Part shown: in pieces, positions 14,039 through 21,571 of the stretch | Layout of the letters: each line of letters starts with the position of its first letter | How positions within the stretch are numbered: the first letter of the stretch is position 1 | NCBI GenBank assembly: GCA_937895645.1 | Contig: CALBKQ010000163.1 | Location: 1-21,571, forward strand | DNA length: 21,571 nucleotides | Direction: 5' to 3' | Source of the DNA: an uncultured Clostridia bacterium | GTDB lineage: Bacteria > Bacillota > Clostridia > Oscillospirales > Acutalibacteraceae | Notes under the pieces: generated by a model | Database searches by the model: none | What the model was told of the DNA's origin: nothing | The model's input: only the letters and a program-made list of their open reading frames with translations | Program-made: the position numbers and the translations under genes

Positions 14039-14067
14039 AGTATATCATATTTTTCACTTTTTTGCAA
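14039..14067 (-). promoter_or_regulatory. Promoter of the dnaD-like/dnaC operon
   Basis: Minus-strand TTGCAA (14062-14067) and TATACT (14039-14044) with a 17-bp spacer, about 45 nt before the GTG start. Confidence 0.65.
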
Positions 14068-14156
14068 TCACAAGATATAGTGGTCATAGTAGGTGTAAAA
14101 CGCAAAGTTAAAAGTGAAAAAACTTGAAAATCCACTGACTTTAGCACATTAAAGTA

Positions 14157-14185
14157 TTGACATTAAGAATTTATGATTATATAAT
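14157..14185 (+). promoter_or_regulatory. Promoter of galM
   Basis: Perfect TTGACA (14157-14162) and TATAAT (14180-14185) with a 17-bp spacer, 37 nt before the galM ATG. It is the strongest-looking plus-strand promoter in the window. Confidence 0.9.
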
Positions 14186-14222
14186 ATTTTATGTATATAT
14201 TCTCTTAATAGGAGTGGGAAAA

Positions 14223-15260
14223 ATGAGCATTACAAAATCAGTTTTCGGCGTTACAAAAGACGGTAAACAAGTTGACGCTTTTCTTATTGAAAACAACAAT
14301 AATATGAAAATAAATCTTATTACTTGGGGTGCTACTCTACAAAGCATTTTAGTAAAAGATAAAAATGAAAATGAACTTGATTTATTACTGGGTTTTGACG
14401 ATATGGATGGTTTCGAAAACCGTCACGATTATCAGGGTGTAATTGTTGGTCCTGTTGCTAACAGAATCAGTAAAGGCGGACTTACCATTGACGGTGTAAA
14501 AGTCCCTGTTACAACAACTCACGGTGATGTTACACTTCACAGTAACGGCGAGTTTTCAACTGCTGTTTGGGATGCAATTATTGTAGATAGTGACTCTGTT
14601 GAGTTTTCATATTTCAGTGCAGACGGTACAGAGGGCTTTCCCGGCAACAAAAAAGTGACAGTTCGTTACACTCTCACAGATAAAAACGAGATTATTATTG
14701 ATTATACTGCAGTATCTGACAAGAAAACTGCATTCAACCTTACAAATCACGCATATTTCAATCTTAAGGGCTACCAGAATGGTGACATTCTTGACCACAC
14801 ACTTTACATAAATGCTGACGCGTTTACACCTATGGGTGAGGGTCTTGTGCCAACAGGTGAAATTCGTGATGTTACAGGCACTCCATTCGATTTCAGAGAG
14901 CCAAAGACCATTGGCAGAGACATTGGCGCAGATTACGAACAATTAGATGCAGGTAACGGCTACGACCACAACTTCTGCATTAACAACTATGATAAAAATC
15001 TTCGTCTTGCTGCAACAGTTACTGCTCCAAACGGTGTAAGACTTGATTGTCTTACAGACTTACCTGGTATGCAACTTTATGTTGGTAACTTCCTTGAAGG
15101 CAAAATCGGTAAAAATAATACTCCAATGGATTTTCGTTGTGGTTTCTGCCTTGAAACACAGTATTATCCTAATGCTACAAACACACCAAGCTTTTATAAT
15201 TGTGTATTTGATAAGGATGAGGTTGTGAAAACAACTACTGTGTATAAAATCACCGTGTGA
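14223..15260 (+). CDS. galM: Aldose 1-epimerase (mutarotase)
   Basis: Interconverts alpha and beta anomers of sugars such as galactose, feeding the Leloir pathway. The 345-aa protein has the GalM beta-sandwich signatures: GPVANRISKG (76-85), TLHSNGE (104-110), the general acid His in LTNHAYFNL (H176), DAGNGYDHNF, and the general base Glu in FCLETQYYPNA (E311). The start ATG at 14223 follows AGGAG. It is monocistronic as far as can be seen, with no galK, galT or sugar transporter gene nearby. Its stop codon lies inside a 12-bp perfect hairpin that opens the next repeat array. Confidence 0.95.
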   Translation: MSITKSVFGVTKDGKQVDAFLIENNNNMKINLITWGATLQSILVKDKNENELDLLLGFDDMDGFENRHDYQGVIVGPVANRISKGGLTIDGVKVPVTTTHGDVTLHSNGEFSTAVWDAIIVDSDSVEFSYFSADGTEGFPGNKKVTVRYTLTDKNEIIIDYTAVSDKKTAFNLTNHAYFNLKGYQNGDILDHTLYINADAFTPMGEGLVPTGEIRDVTGTPFDFREPKTIGRDIGADYEQLDAGNGYDHNFCINNYDKNLRLAATVTAPNGVRLDCLTDLPGMQLYVGNFLEGKIGKNNTPMDFRCGFCLETQYYPNATNTPSFYNCVFDKDEVVKTTTVYKITV

Positions 15261-15348
15261 TTTTATACAATGAAATAAATCCTTACGGATTTATGAAGTA
15301 TCCTGTGGATATGAAGTAGCTTTCGCTATGAAGTATGCCTACGGCATA
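15242..15348. repeat. Single right arm of hairpin array (ATGAAAT/ATGAAGT x4)
   Basis: It opens with a 12-bp perfect hairpin (15242-15253 with 15257-15268) that includes the galM stop codon and may terminate galM. Heptamers follow at 15270 (ATGAAAT) and at 15293, 15311 and 15328 (ATGAAGT), each followed by a palindrome: AAATCC/GGATTT (loop TTAC), ATCC/GGAT (TGT), AGC/GCT (TTTC), and TATGCC/GGCATA (TAC). No left arm in ATTTCAT orientation is present. The arm ends 22 nt before the ilvN start, so it is probably in its transcript. Confidence 0.85.
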
Positions 15349-15370
15349 AGAATGAAAGGAAGAATAATCT

Positions 15371-15880
15371 ATGGAAAACACAAAACGAATTTATTTATCA
15401 GCACTTGTTTACAACCGTACAGGTGTGCTTTTAAGAGTTGCAGGACTTTTTGCTCGTCGTGGATACAATGTTGTTTCTCTTACAGTTTCTGAAACTGAAA
15501 GTCCTGAATTTTCAAGAATGACAATCGTTTCTGACGTTGAAGAATATAAGGTTACAATGGTTGAACAGCAACTTTCTCGTCTTGAAGAAGTTATCAAAGT
15601 TATCAACCTTGACGAAAGCCAGACAATTCAGTCAGAAATTCTTCTTATTAAAGTTCACGCACTTAATAAGGACAGAAAAAAAGTGCTTAAGACTATCAAT
15701 GGCTTTGGTGCAAGAGTTATGGACATCGGCCACACAACAATTACTGCTGAAATGACAGGTCTTCCAAGCCTTATTGATAAATTTATCGACAAAATGGAAA
15801 AGCACGGTATCTGTGAACTTTCTCGTTCAGGTCTTACGGCTCTTGAAAGCGGTGACAGAAATATTAAAGGGGTTGAATAA
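15371..15880 (+). CDS. ilvN: Acetolactate synthase small (regulatory) subunit
   Basis: The 169-aa ACT-domain protein has YNRTGVLLRVAGLFARRGYN (14-33), the valine-sensing ACT domain of IlvN/IlvH, and a C-terminal IlvH-type domain (about 80-160). It activates the large subunit and gives feedback inhibition by valine in branched-chain amino acid synthesis. ATG at 15371 follows AAAGGAAG. The catalytic subunit gene is not adjacent, and leuC begins one base after its stop, so the gene is grouped with leucine-specific genes. It could equally be called ilvH. Confidence 0.9.
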   Translation: MENTKRIYLSALVYNRTGVLLRVAGLFARRGYNVVSLTVSETESPEFSRMTIVSDVEEYKVTMVEQQLSRLEEVIKVINLDESQTIQSEILLIKVHALNKDRKKVLKTINGFGARVMDIGHTTITAEMTGLPSLIDKFIDKMEKHGICELSRSGLTALESGDRNIKGVE

Positions 15881-15881
15881 T

Positions 15882-17144
15882 ATGGGAATGACAATGACAC
15901 AAAAAATCCTTGCAGCTCATGCGGGGTTAGATAGCGTTGAGGCAGGTCAACTTATCAATGTCCGTCTTGATTTAGTAATGGGTAACGACGTTACAAGCCC
16001 TGTTGCAATCAACGAAATGAAAGCAAAAGGATTTACTGATGTTTTTGACCGCGAAAAAATCGCACTTGTTATGGACCATTTCACACCTAACAAGGACATT
16101 AAATCTGCTGAACACTGCAAACAGGTAAGACAGTTTGCAAGGGAATATAAAATCAAAAATTTCTTTGATGTAGGTCAGATGGGTATTGAACACGCTTTGC
16201 TCCCTGAAAAAGGAATTGTAATCAGTGGTGATACAGTTATCGGTGCTGACTCTCACACTTGCACATACGGTGCTCTTGGTGCATTCTCAACAGGTGTTGG
16301 CTCAACTGATATGGCTGCTGGTATGATTTCAGGTATGGCTTGGTTCAAAGTTCCATCTGCTATCAAAGTTAATGTTACGGGTAAGATGGGTAAATGGGTT
16401 AGCGGTAAAGATTTAATTCTTCACCTTATCGGTAAAATCGGTGTTGACGGTGCACTTTATCGTTCACTTGAATTTACAGGTGACGGAATCGCAAATCTTT
16501 CAATGGATGACCGTTTCTGTATTGCTAATATGGCTATTGAATGTGGCGCAAAGAACGGTATTTTCCCAGTTGATGAAAAGACACTTGAATATATGAAAGG
16601 CAGAACTGACCGTGAGCCTGTAATTTATACTGCAGACGAAGATGCTGTTTATGATGAGGTTATCAATATTGATTTAGGAGAACTTAAATCAACTGTTGCT
16701 TTCCCTCACCTTCCTGAAAACGCTCACATTGTTGGTGAATTTGATAAAATTTATGTTGACCAGTCAGTGATTGGCTCTTGCACAAACGGTAGAATTGAAG
16801 ATATGCGTGCTGCTGCTGAAGTGCTTAAAGGCAAAAAGGTTAACGAGAATGTTCGTTGTATTGTTATTCCTGCAACACAGAATGTTTATCTTCAGTGTGT
16901 AAGAGAAGGTCTTGCTGAAATCTTTGTTGAAGCAGGTGCTGTATTCTCAACACCAACTTGTGGTCCTTGCCTTGGTGGTCATATGGGTATTTTGGCTGCA
17001 GAAGAAAAGGCAATTTCTACTACAAACCGTAACTTTGTAGGCAGAATGGGACACCCAACAAGTGAAGTTTATCTTGCAAGTCCATATGTGGCTGCTGCAA
17101 GTGCAATCGCAGGTTATATCTGCACTCCAGAGGAGGTACTTTAA
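15882..17144 (+). CDS. leuC: 3-isopropylmalate dehydratase large subunit
   Basis: Isomerises 2- to 3-isopropylmalate in leucine synthesis, with LeuD. The 420-aa size and sequence fit the shorter LeuC/HacA-like branch (homoaconitase family) rather than the ~465-aa proteobacterial type. The [4Fe-4S] ligands are visible: C300 in VIGSCTNGR and C360/C363 in TPTCGPCLGG. GADSHTCTYGALGAF (121-135) is the conserved substrate-side segment. ATG at 15882 is chosen because it follows AAAGGGGTTG. It lies one base after ilvN and one base before leuD, so the three are translationally linked. Confidence 0.95.
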   Translation: MGMTMTQKILAAHAGLDSVEAGQLINVRLDLVMGNDVTSPVAINEMKAKGFTDVFDREKIALVMDHFTPNKDIKSAEHCKQVRQFAREYKIKNFFDVGQMGIEHALLPEKGIVISGDTVIGADSHTCTYGALGAFSTGVGSTDMAAGMISGMAWFKVPSAIKVNVTGKMGKWVSGKDLILHLIGKIGVDGALYRSLEFTGDGIANLSMDDRFCIANMAIECGAKNGIFPVDEKTLEYMKGRTDREPVIYTADEDAVYDEVINIDLGELKSTVAFPHLPENAHIVGEFDKIYVDQSVIGSCTNGRIEDMRAAAEVLKGKKVNENVRCIVIPATQNVYLQCVREGLAEIFVEAGAVFSTPTCGPCLGGHMGILAAEEKAISTTNRNFVGRMGHPTSEVYLASPYVAAASAIAGYICTPEEVL

Positions 17145-17145
17145 T

Positions 17146-17625
17146 ATGAAAATTCAAGGTTCAGTACATAAATATGGTGACCACGTTGATACAGACGTTA
17201 TTATCCCTGCAAGATACTTAAATACTGCTGACCACAAGGAATTGGCAGCACATTGTATGGAGGATATCGACAAGGAATTTGTAAATAAAGTTAAAGATGG
17301 TGACATTATGGTTGCCGGTGTTAACTTCGGTTGTGGCTCATCCCGTGAGCACGCTCCTATTGCTATCAAGGCTGCAGGTGTTTCTTGTGTTATTGCAAAG
17401 ACATTTGCAAGAATTTTTTACAGAAATTCTCTCAATATCGGACTTCCTATTCTCGAATGTCCTGAGGCTTGTGATGCTATTGAAAATGGCGACGAGGTAA
17501 GCGTTGATTTTGATACAGGTGTTATTACAAACGTTACAAAAGGCACAAGCTACAGGGCTCAACCATTTCCTGAATTTATTCAGAATATTATTTCTAAAGG
17601 CGGACTTCTCGCATCACTTAAATAA
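17146..17625 (+). CDS. leuD: 3-isopropylmalate dehydratase small subunit
   Basis: Swivel-domain partner of LeuC. The 159-aa length is the short type that pairs with ~420-aa LeuC. The conserved motifs are DTDVIIPARYLNT (15-27), AGVNFGCGSSREHAPIAIK (about 53-71) and FARIFYRNSLNIGLP. ATG at 17146 follows AGGAGG inside the end of leuC. A strong terminator follows; leuB and leuA are not in the window. Confidence 0.96.
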   Translation: MKIQGSVHKYGDHVDTDVIIPARYLNTADHKELAAHCMEDIDKEFVNKVKDGDIMVAGVNFGCGSSREHAPIAIKAAGVSCVIAKTFARIFYRNSLNIGLPILECPEACDAIENGDEVSVDFDTGVITNVTKGTSYRAQPFPEFIQNIISKGGLLASLK

Positions 17626-17643
17626 TTAAAATGTAATGCATAA

Positions 17644-17673
17644 ACTCTCCACAAAATTTGTGGGGAGTTTTTT
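17644..17673 (+). terminator. Intrinsic terminator after leuD
   Basis: An 11-bp stem (17644-17654 with 17658-17668, one G-U pair, AAT loop) ends in TTTTTT. Confidence 0.92.
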
Positions 17674-17696
17674 GTGCATATTATAGTTTGTTAAGC

Positions 17697-17732
17697 AAAA
17701 CAAAAACGGCAGAGAAATTAATCTCTGCCGTT
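17697..17732 (-). terminator. Intrinsic terminator after the surface hydrolase gene
   Basis: An 11-bp stem AACGGCAGAGA/TCTCTGCCGTT (17705-17715 with 17722-17732) has an AATTAA loop. On the minus strand it is followed by TTTGTTTTG. It serves the convergent minus-strand gene ending at 17751. Confidence 0.9.
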
Positions 17733-17750
17733 AATTTTATTTATAAGGGA

Positions 17751-19898
17751 TTAAAGTTTGATAATCAAAATACCTGCAATAACTGCTGCGAGTATGAAGA
17801 GAATAATCCAAGTGCTGTTACCTACACTGAATACTGGTTCACCGTCAATTACAAGACCTGTTGTTGTATGTGTTCTGTTAACTGATGAAGAACCAACGTG
17901 TGATGTATTCTGGTCTGGAGTTGTATCAGGTGTACTTGGAGTATCAGTTGGTTCGTCACCTAAGCCGTCACCTTCATCACCTGGGTCAGGTGCTGGAGCA
18001 GGTGTTTCACCGCCACCACCAAGAAGACCGCCAAGCAAGTCACCAAGTGAACCAAGAAGACCTGTAATTGCACTAAGGTCAAGTGAACCAAGAATACCAA
18101 GAATGCTGTCAAGGTTAATATTTCCAAGAAGGTCTGTGATTGCGCCTAAATCAAGGTTACCAAGGTCAAGGTCACCAAGGTCTGTTCCTAACAAATCTTC
18201 TAAACCACTAAGAACTTGGTCAAGAGCACCTGCAAGACCTTCCAAATCAATACCAGGAAGTGATGGAATAGTAATTCCACTATTAGCATCATTTTCAGCT
18301 TTTTCTTCCCAAGTCATAAGTTCAGGAATTGTTGTATCATAATACATAAACTGTGGATATTCAGCATTTGTATTGATTGTGTATTCTTCAGTTGCTGTAA
18401 GAAGCCAGATATAGAAATCTGCTGTACCATCATTTGCGTCATACTTAATATGACCTAAGTTCTTGATAAACCATGTGTTATCAGGAGCCTGACAAGTTGA
18501 AGCGTCAATTACATTATCAGGTGAAACATAGTTAGCAACATCTTTAAGTTCAGCCTGAACATAGCCTTCACCAAGAGTGTAACCCATATCAGCTGCTGTT
18601 GCCCAACCACTTGCGTTGTAAACTTCAATTACACCGTCACTGTTCCAGTTTGCAGATGGAGTAACAGGAGCAATAAATTTATTGTAGTTTGTAACGTTAG
18701 CGTAAGAATTGATTTTTGGGTCAACTACGATTTCTTTCTGGCCAAGGAAGCCTAAGTCAAGTATATATGTATAGCCAACCATCTCTTTAACAATATTATC
18801 AGTATTCATACTTGCTGAACGGATTTTGTTTACAACCTGTAAAAGTTTTGAGCCTGCATTTGGACGGCTCTCAAACCAACTATTTTCATCAGCTACACCG
18901 AACATCATATCTTTTGCAGCGTCGAAACTATAACTTGGAACAAGGCTCCAGAATGATGGCATATAACCAAATACAGGGATAAAGATTTGATTATAAATCT
19001 TTGCTTTTGTAGCCTCGTCCTGCATCATGTCGTTAACCAATGGAACAATCTGCTCAAGAATAGGAAGATAAGGCACTAATTCTGCATATTCTGCATTACC
19101 TAAAATCTCTTGAACAAGAAGATATGTAAGTGCTTCAGCGTCAATATTCACATTACCTGTGAAAAGCTGACCAAGCATTTCAAGACCGTTGAATGCAGAG
19201 TTAGCCATAACAAGATTTTCAATATAACCATAGCCATAAGTATTAAGGTAAAGACTTACGATTGCCCCGCCCATACTTTCAGCGTTGATTGAAACTTTTT
19301 GGTGTTTTGACTGTTCTCTTACATCTTTAATAAATTCCTGAAGGTCAGCAACAATTTCAACAGGGTTTCCTGTCCAGTCATAAGTAAAGAAATAAACATG
19401 GTCGTCACCAAGTTCTTCATAAAGAGCCTTTGAAAGTTTACCTTCTTCTGATAAATTTTCGTCAAAGTTCATATAATCTTCAACAGGACGACTATCGCAA
19501 CTAGTTACGATTTCAACAGGATTTTCAACAACCTTGCCATCTTCACCAATGTTCATTACTCTGTTAAGATTTTTATCATACATAACAGGTGCAAAAATTG
19601 TTTTAACTGCAGTTTCAGCCGCACTAATGAACAAGTCTGTTTGTGTTGTGTCTAAAAGGAACTGACCAAGTTGTGGAATCACTGGTAAAATACCATTGAT
19701 AATATTTGAAGTTGAGAAAACTTCGTTTTCATCTGCAACTTCACCAACATAGATTTTTTCGCCAATACCTCTAACCTGAATTACAGGAGCGTGACCACAA
19801 TTACAAGTTTCACTACCTGCTGCAAATGCAGGTAAGACCATAATTGAAGTTAACGCGATTGCAAGGATAAGGCTTAACGCAACTTTAAGTTTTTTCAT
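17751..19898 (-). CDS. Secreted, C-terminally anchored alpha/beta-hydrolase-like protein
   Basis: 715 aa. A signal peptide (1-26, hydrophobic core ending LPAFAAG) and a C-terminal membrane helix (697-714, followed by one Lys) predict a type I surface protein. The N-terminal half looks like a lipase/LCAT-type alpha/beta hydrolase: PVIQVRGIG (38-46, oxyanion-like turn), YFFTYDWTGN, and a nucleophile elbow INAESMGGAIV with Ser208, where the first glycine of GxSxG is alanine. Acid and histidine partners are not assigned. Residues 540-630 are a Leu/Gly/Asp-rich quasi-repeat (LDLGNLDLGAITDLLGN and variants), and 631-665 are a Pro/Thr/Asp-rich linker. GGAGGG precedes the ATG. It is flanked by its own promoter and terminator. 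The substrate is unknown; a lipid or ester is a guess. Confidence 0.8.
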   Translation of the reverse strand: MKKLKVALSLILAIALTSIMVLPAFAAGSETCNCGHAPVIQVRGIGEKIYVGEVADENEVFSTSNIINGILPVIPQLGQFLLDTTQTDLFISAAETAVKTIFAPVMYDKNLNRVMNIGEDGKVVENPVEIVTSCDSRPVEDYMNFDENLSEEGKLSKALYEELGDDHVYFFTYDWTGNPVEIVADLQEFIKDVREQSKHQKVSINAESMGGAIVSLYLNTYGYGYIENLVMANSAFNGLEMLGQLFTGNVNIDAEALTYLLVQEILGNAEYAELVPYLPILEQIVPLVNDMMQDEATKAKIYNQIFIPVFGYMPSFWSLVPSYSFDAAKDMMFGVADENSWFESRPNAGSKLLQVVNKIRSASMNTDNIVKEMVGYTYILDLGFLGQKEIVVDPKINSYANVTNYNKFIAPVTPSANWNSDGVIEVYNASGWATAADMGYTLGEGYVQAELKDVANYVSPDNVIDASTCQAPDNTWFIKNLGHIKYDANDGTADFYIWLLTATEEYTINTNAEYPQFMYYDTTIPELMTWEEKAENDANSGITIPSLPGIDLEGLAGALDQVLSGLEDLLGTDLGDLDLGNLDLGAITDLLGNINLDSILGILGSLDLSAITGLLGSLGDLLGGLLGGGGETPAPAPDPGDEGDGLGDEPTDTPSTPDTTPDQNTSHVGSSSVNRTHTTTGLVIDGEPVFSVGNSTWIILFILAAVIAGILIIKL

Positions 19899-19931
19899 AA
19901 AATCCCTCCGTTATTAAATATAACTAGGAAT

Positions 19932-19960
19932 ATTCTAACATATCTTTTTACTTTTTACAA
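19932..19960 (-). promoter_or_regulatory. Promoter of the surface hydrolase gene
   Basis: Minus-strand TTGTAA (19955-19960) and TAGAAT (19932-19937) with a 17-bp spacer, about 34 nt before the start. Confidence 0.6.
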
Positions 19961-19970
19961 CATTTTTTTA

Positions 19971-20894
19971 TTAAAAAATACTTTCAATTATTTTAGATGA
20001 TTTCTGAGGTGAATATTGCCAGTTATCAATGTGGTTTCCCTCGTAATAATATCTGAATGGCAATGGCTCACTTTTTTCGGGAAAACTGTCAACAATAGAG
20101 AGTTTTATTTTCATTTTTTCAGGATTGATACTCTTGATATAAACACTTGCCGAGTCCCCCTCCTGCACATCACTTGTATATTCTGCAAGTCCTGCAAGAT
20201 TAGGAGAAAGTTCAATAAAAACTCCGTATTTTTCTATTGAACGCACTATGCCACCTACTGTCTGCCCTGCTTTGAAGTTTTCTGCATTTTCCTCCCAAGT
20301 GCCAAGCAACTCTTTAAGTGACAAGGTTACCCTACCAAGACTGTCAATACTTTTAACAACTGCCTTGATTACCGTATTTACCGAAAATCGCACACTTGGG
20401 TGAGGAATACGTGAAACTGAAATACTATCAATAGGTAAAAGTGCAGAAATTCCGCAACCTATATCACAAAACGAACCAAAAGTTTCATTGTGAGTAATAC
20501 GGGCGTCAATAATATCACCAGGGACAAGATTATTTATGTAATTTTCCATACATTCTTCCTGCACTGCACGACGGCTTAGTATTGCTGTACGCACACCCTG
20601 TTCGTCATCCATAAAATCAATAATCTTAAAGCATACAGGTTTATTCACCCTTGAAATTATTGCAATATCACGCACACTTCCGTCAGAAATACCTATTGCA
20701 CATTCTTCACGGGGGATAACACCTTGAATTACACCTAAATCGACGTACAGATTATGTTCACGGTCACACATTGTCACCTTGCCCTCAAGAACTTTTTCAG
20801 TAAAAAAGCTCTCTCGCAGATGATTTATGGACTCCAAACATTTCTTGTTGGCTTTGCTCTCAAAAATTATTCCCTCTGGGTAGTATTTTTTCAT
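19971..20894 (-). CDS. S1-domain RNA-binding protein (ribosomal S1-like)
   Basis: 307 aa with three S1/OB-type RNA-binding repeats at about 35-108 (LEGKVTMCDREHNLYVDLG), 125-194 (PGDIIDARITHNETFGSFCD) and 210-267 (AGQTVGGIVRSIEKYGVFIE). The third is the most canonical. There is no catalytic domain, so it is not PNPase, RNase E or LytB-S1. Short three-repeat S1-like proteins are common in clostridia, where they may take the place of full-length S1 in helping mRNA reach the ribosome. ATG at 20894 is preferred because AAGGTG is 6 nt upstream; the GTG at 20903 lies in that site. It is divergent from the DUF951-prfA pair. Confidence 0.88.
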   Translation of the reverse strand: MKKYYPEGIIFESKANKKCLESINHLRESFFTEKVLEGKVTMCDREHNLYVDLGVIQGVIPREECAIGISDGSVRDIAIISRVNKPVCFKIIDFMDDEQGVRTAILSRRAVQEECMENYINNLVPGDIIDARITHNETFGSFCDIGCGISALLPIDSISVSRIPHPSVRFSVNTVIKAVVKSIDSLGRVTLSLKELLGTWEENAENFKAGQTVGGIVRSIEKYGVFIELSPNLAGLAEYTSDVQEGDSASVYIKSINPEKMKIKLSIVDSFPEKSEPLPFRYYYEGNHIDNWQYSPQKSSKIIESIF

Positions 20895-20973
20895 ATATCT
20901 CACCTTTATTTTAGAATTGATAATAAAGAATATGAAAGAAACCCTTAAAAGAGAATAAAAAAGTGTTTTATTT

Positions 20974-21001
20974 TTTGGACATTTATGGTATCATATATAA
21001 T
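20974..21001 (+). promoter_or_regulatory. Candidate promoter of DUF951-prfA
   Basis: A perfect TATAAT at 20996-21001 has TTTGGA (20974-20979) 16 bp upstream as a weak -35. Its expected transcription start (about 21008) is only a few bases before the ATG at 21012. Confidence 0.5.
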
Positions 21002-21011
21002 GGTGAAGATT

Positions 21012-21203
21012 ATGGATATTAGAGTGAACGATATTCTTGAAATGAAAAAACCACATCCTTGCGGTGAAAAACAGTTTTTAGTGCTTCGTGCGGGTATGGA
21101 TTTTCGTATTCGTTGCATTAAGTGTGAGCGTGAAGTTATGGTGCCACGCGCGAAAATTGAGAAGAATATCAAAAAAGTAATCAGGGAGAACGAAAATGTT
21201 TGA
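21012..21203 (+). CDS. DUF951 domain-containing small protein
   Basis: The 63-aa protein has the family layout: MDIRVNDILEMKKPHPCG at the start, then LRAGMDFRIRC and a C-x2-C (CIKC) followed by VMVPRAKIEK. The conserved cysteines suggest a small zinc ribbon with an SH3-like beta fold, and nucleic acid binding is plausible but unproven. The ATG at 21012 matches the family start; earlier in-frame ATGs at 20985 and 21000 precede or overlap the -10. The stop overlaps prfA by 8 nt, so translation of the two is probably coupled. Confidence 0.88.
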   Translation: MDIRVNDILEMKKPHPCGEKQFLVLRAGMDFRIRCIKCEREVMVPRAKIEKNIKKVIRENENV

Positions 21204-21571
21204 TAAATTATTAGGTATTGAAGAAAGATTTGAAAGTGTCAATGAGCAGTTATGCGACCCCCAGACCGTAAGTGACCAACAACTCTATACAAAACTAATG
21301 AAAGAGTTAAAGCAACTTACCCCTGTTGTTGAAAAATTTCGTGAATACAAAGGTTATAAAGACACTTTTGAAGAGTCAAAAATGCTTTTAGACGAAGGCG
21401 GAATGGACAAAGATTTCAAAGAAATGGTGCAGGAAGAGTTTGAAACTGCCAAAGAGCAACTTGATATTTGTTGGGAAGAGTTAAAAATACTTCTTCTCCC
21501 CCGTGACCCTAATGATGACAAAAACGTTATTATTGAAATCCGTGGCGGTGCAGGCGGTGAAGAGGCGGCAC
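21196..21571 (+). CDS. prfA: Peptide chain release factor 1 (partial, 5' end)
   Basis: The first 125 residues are present and the gene runs off the window. The N-terminal helical domain (MFDKLLGIEERFESVNEQL) and the start of domain 2 (PRDPNDDKNVIIEIRGGAGGEEAA) identify a class I release factor. The MFDKLLGIEERF opening and the frame without an internal shift favour RF1 over RF2. The GGQ loop and the PxT codon-recognition motif that would settle this are beyond the window. It starts inside the DUF951 gene. Confidence 0.92.
   Translation, partial: MFDKLLGIEERFESVNEQLCDPQTVSDQQLYTKLMKELKQLTPVVEKFREYKGYKDTFEESKMLLDEGGMDKDFKEMVQEEFETAKEQLDICWEELKILLLPRDPNDDKNVIIEIRGGAGGEEAA

Noticed and set aside
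13993..14067. N-terminal extension of the DnaD-like protein
   Set aside because: It overlaps the operon's own promoter, and AAAGGAG sets the start at GTG 13992.
14157..14222. N-terminal extension of GalM with a hydrophobic start
   Set aside because: The frame covers the -35, -10 and ribosome site of galM; the real start is the ATG at 14223.
15774..15881. Extension of LeuC into the end of ilvN
   Set aside because: It is an out-of-frame reading of ilvN codons; the ATG at 15882 with AAAGGGG upstream matches the family start.
17758..18342. A 194-residue plus-strand open frame rich in Pro, Ser and Arg
   Set aside because: It is the antisense of the Leu/Gly/Asp-rich and linker codons of the minus-strand surface protein; no ribosome site or family resemblance.

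Overview
The window is low-GC DNA with Shine-Dalgarno-led genes, a T-box leader, a CtsR/McsAB/ClpC stress locus, IreB, DUF951 and a DnaD/DnaC loader pair. This points to a Firmicute of class Clostridia, most likely a gut Oscillospirales/Ruminococcaceae-type bacterium. That placement comes from gene content and style, not from a marker comparison. The first ~600-640 bases have a clearly different codon style and may come from another organism, by recombination or by misassembly.

Layout. 1-3595: 3' end of a T-box leader, then pheS and pheT (both subunits of Phe-tRNA synthetase). 3602-4161: a four-helix-bundle (23S-IVP/S23-like) gene tightly bracketed by two inverted arrays of short hairpins. 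4183-5461: ireB, a 95-aa conserved-looking unknown, and a phosphoribosyltransferase, ending at a bidirectional terminator facing cysK (minus strand). 6476-11216 (minus strand): ctsR-mcsA-mcsB-clpC with CtsR operators around a near-consensus promoter; a terminator and a second hairpin array (8919-9103) separate clpC from mcsB. 11241-14067: a replication-like module with four 22-bp-spaced iterons, an AT-rich tract, a RepA_N-like winged-helix protein (plus strand) and, convergent to it, a DnaD-like protein and a DnaC/DnaI-type helicase loader. 14157-15260: galM behind a consensus promoter. 15242-15348: a third hairpin array. 15371-17625: an ACT-domain acetolactate synthase small subunit, leuC and leuD (branched-chain amino acid synthesis). 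17751-19898 (minus): a large secreted, C-terminally membrane-anchored alpha/beta-hydrolase-like protein. 19971-20894 (minus): a three-S1-domain RNA-binding protein. 21012-21571: a DUF951 protein overlapping the start of prfA, which runs off the window.

The two most unusual items are these. (1) A repeat family of the form (hairpin-ATTTCAT)x4 - centre - (ATGAAAT-hairpin)x4. It occurs once with a four-helix-bundle gene as its centre, once with an ~19-bp centre and once as a single right arm. It looks like an undescribed IVS-like or MITE-like element. (2) A chromosomal rep/iteron/helicase-loader cluster in which the Rep-like and DnaD-like proteins share a C-terminal tail. All other genes look like ordinary core metabolism and housekeeping.
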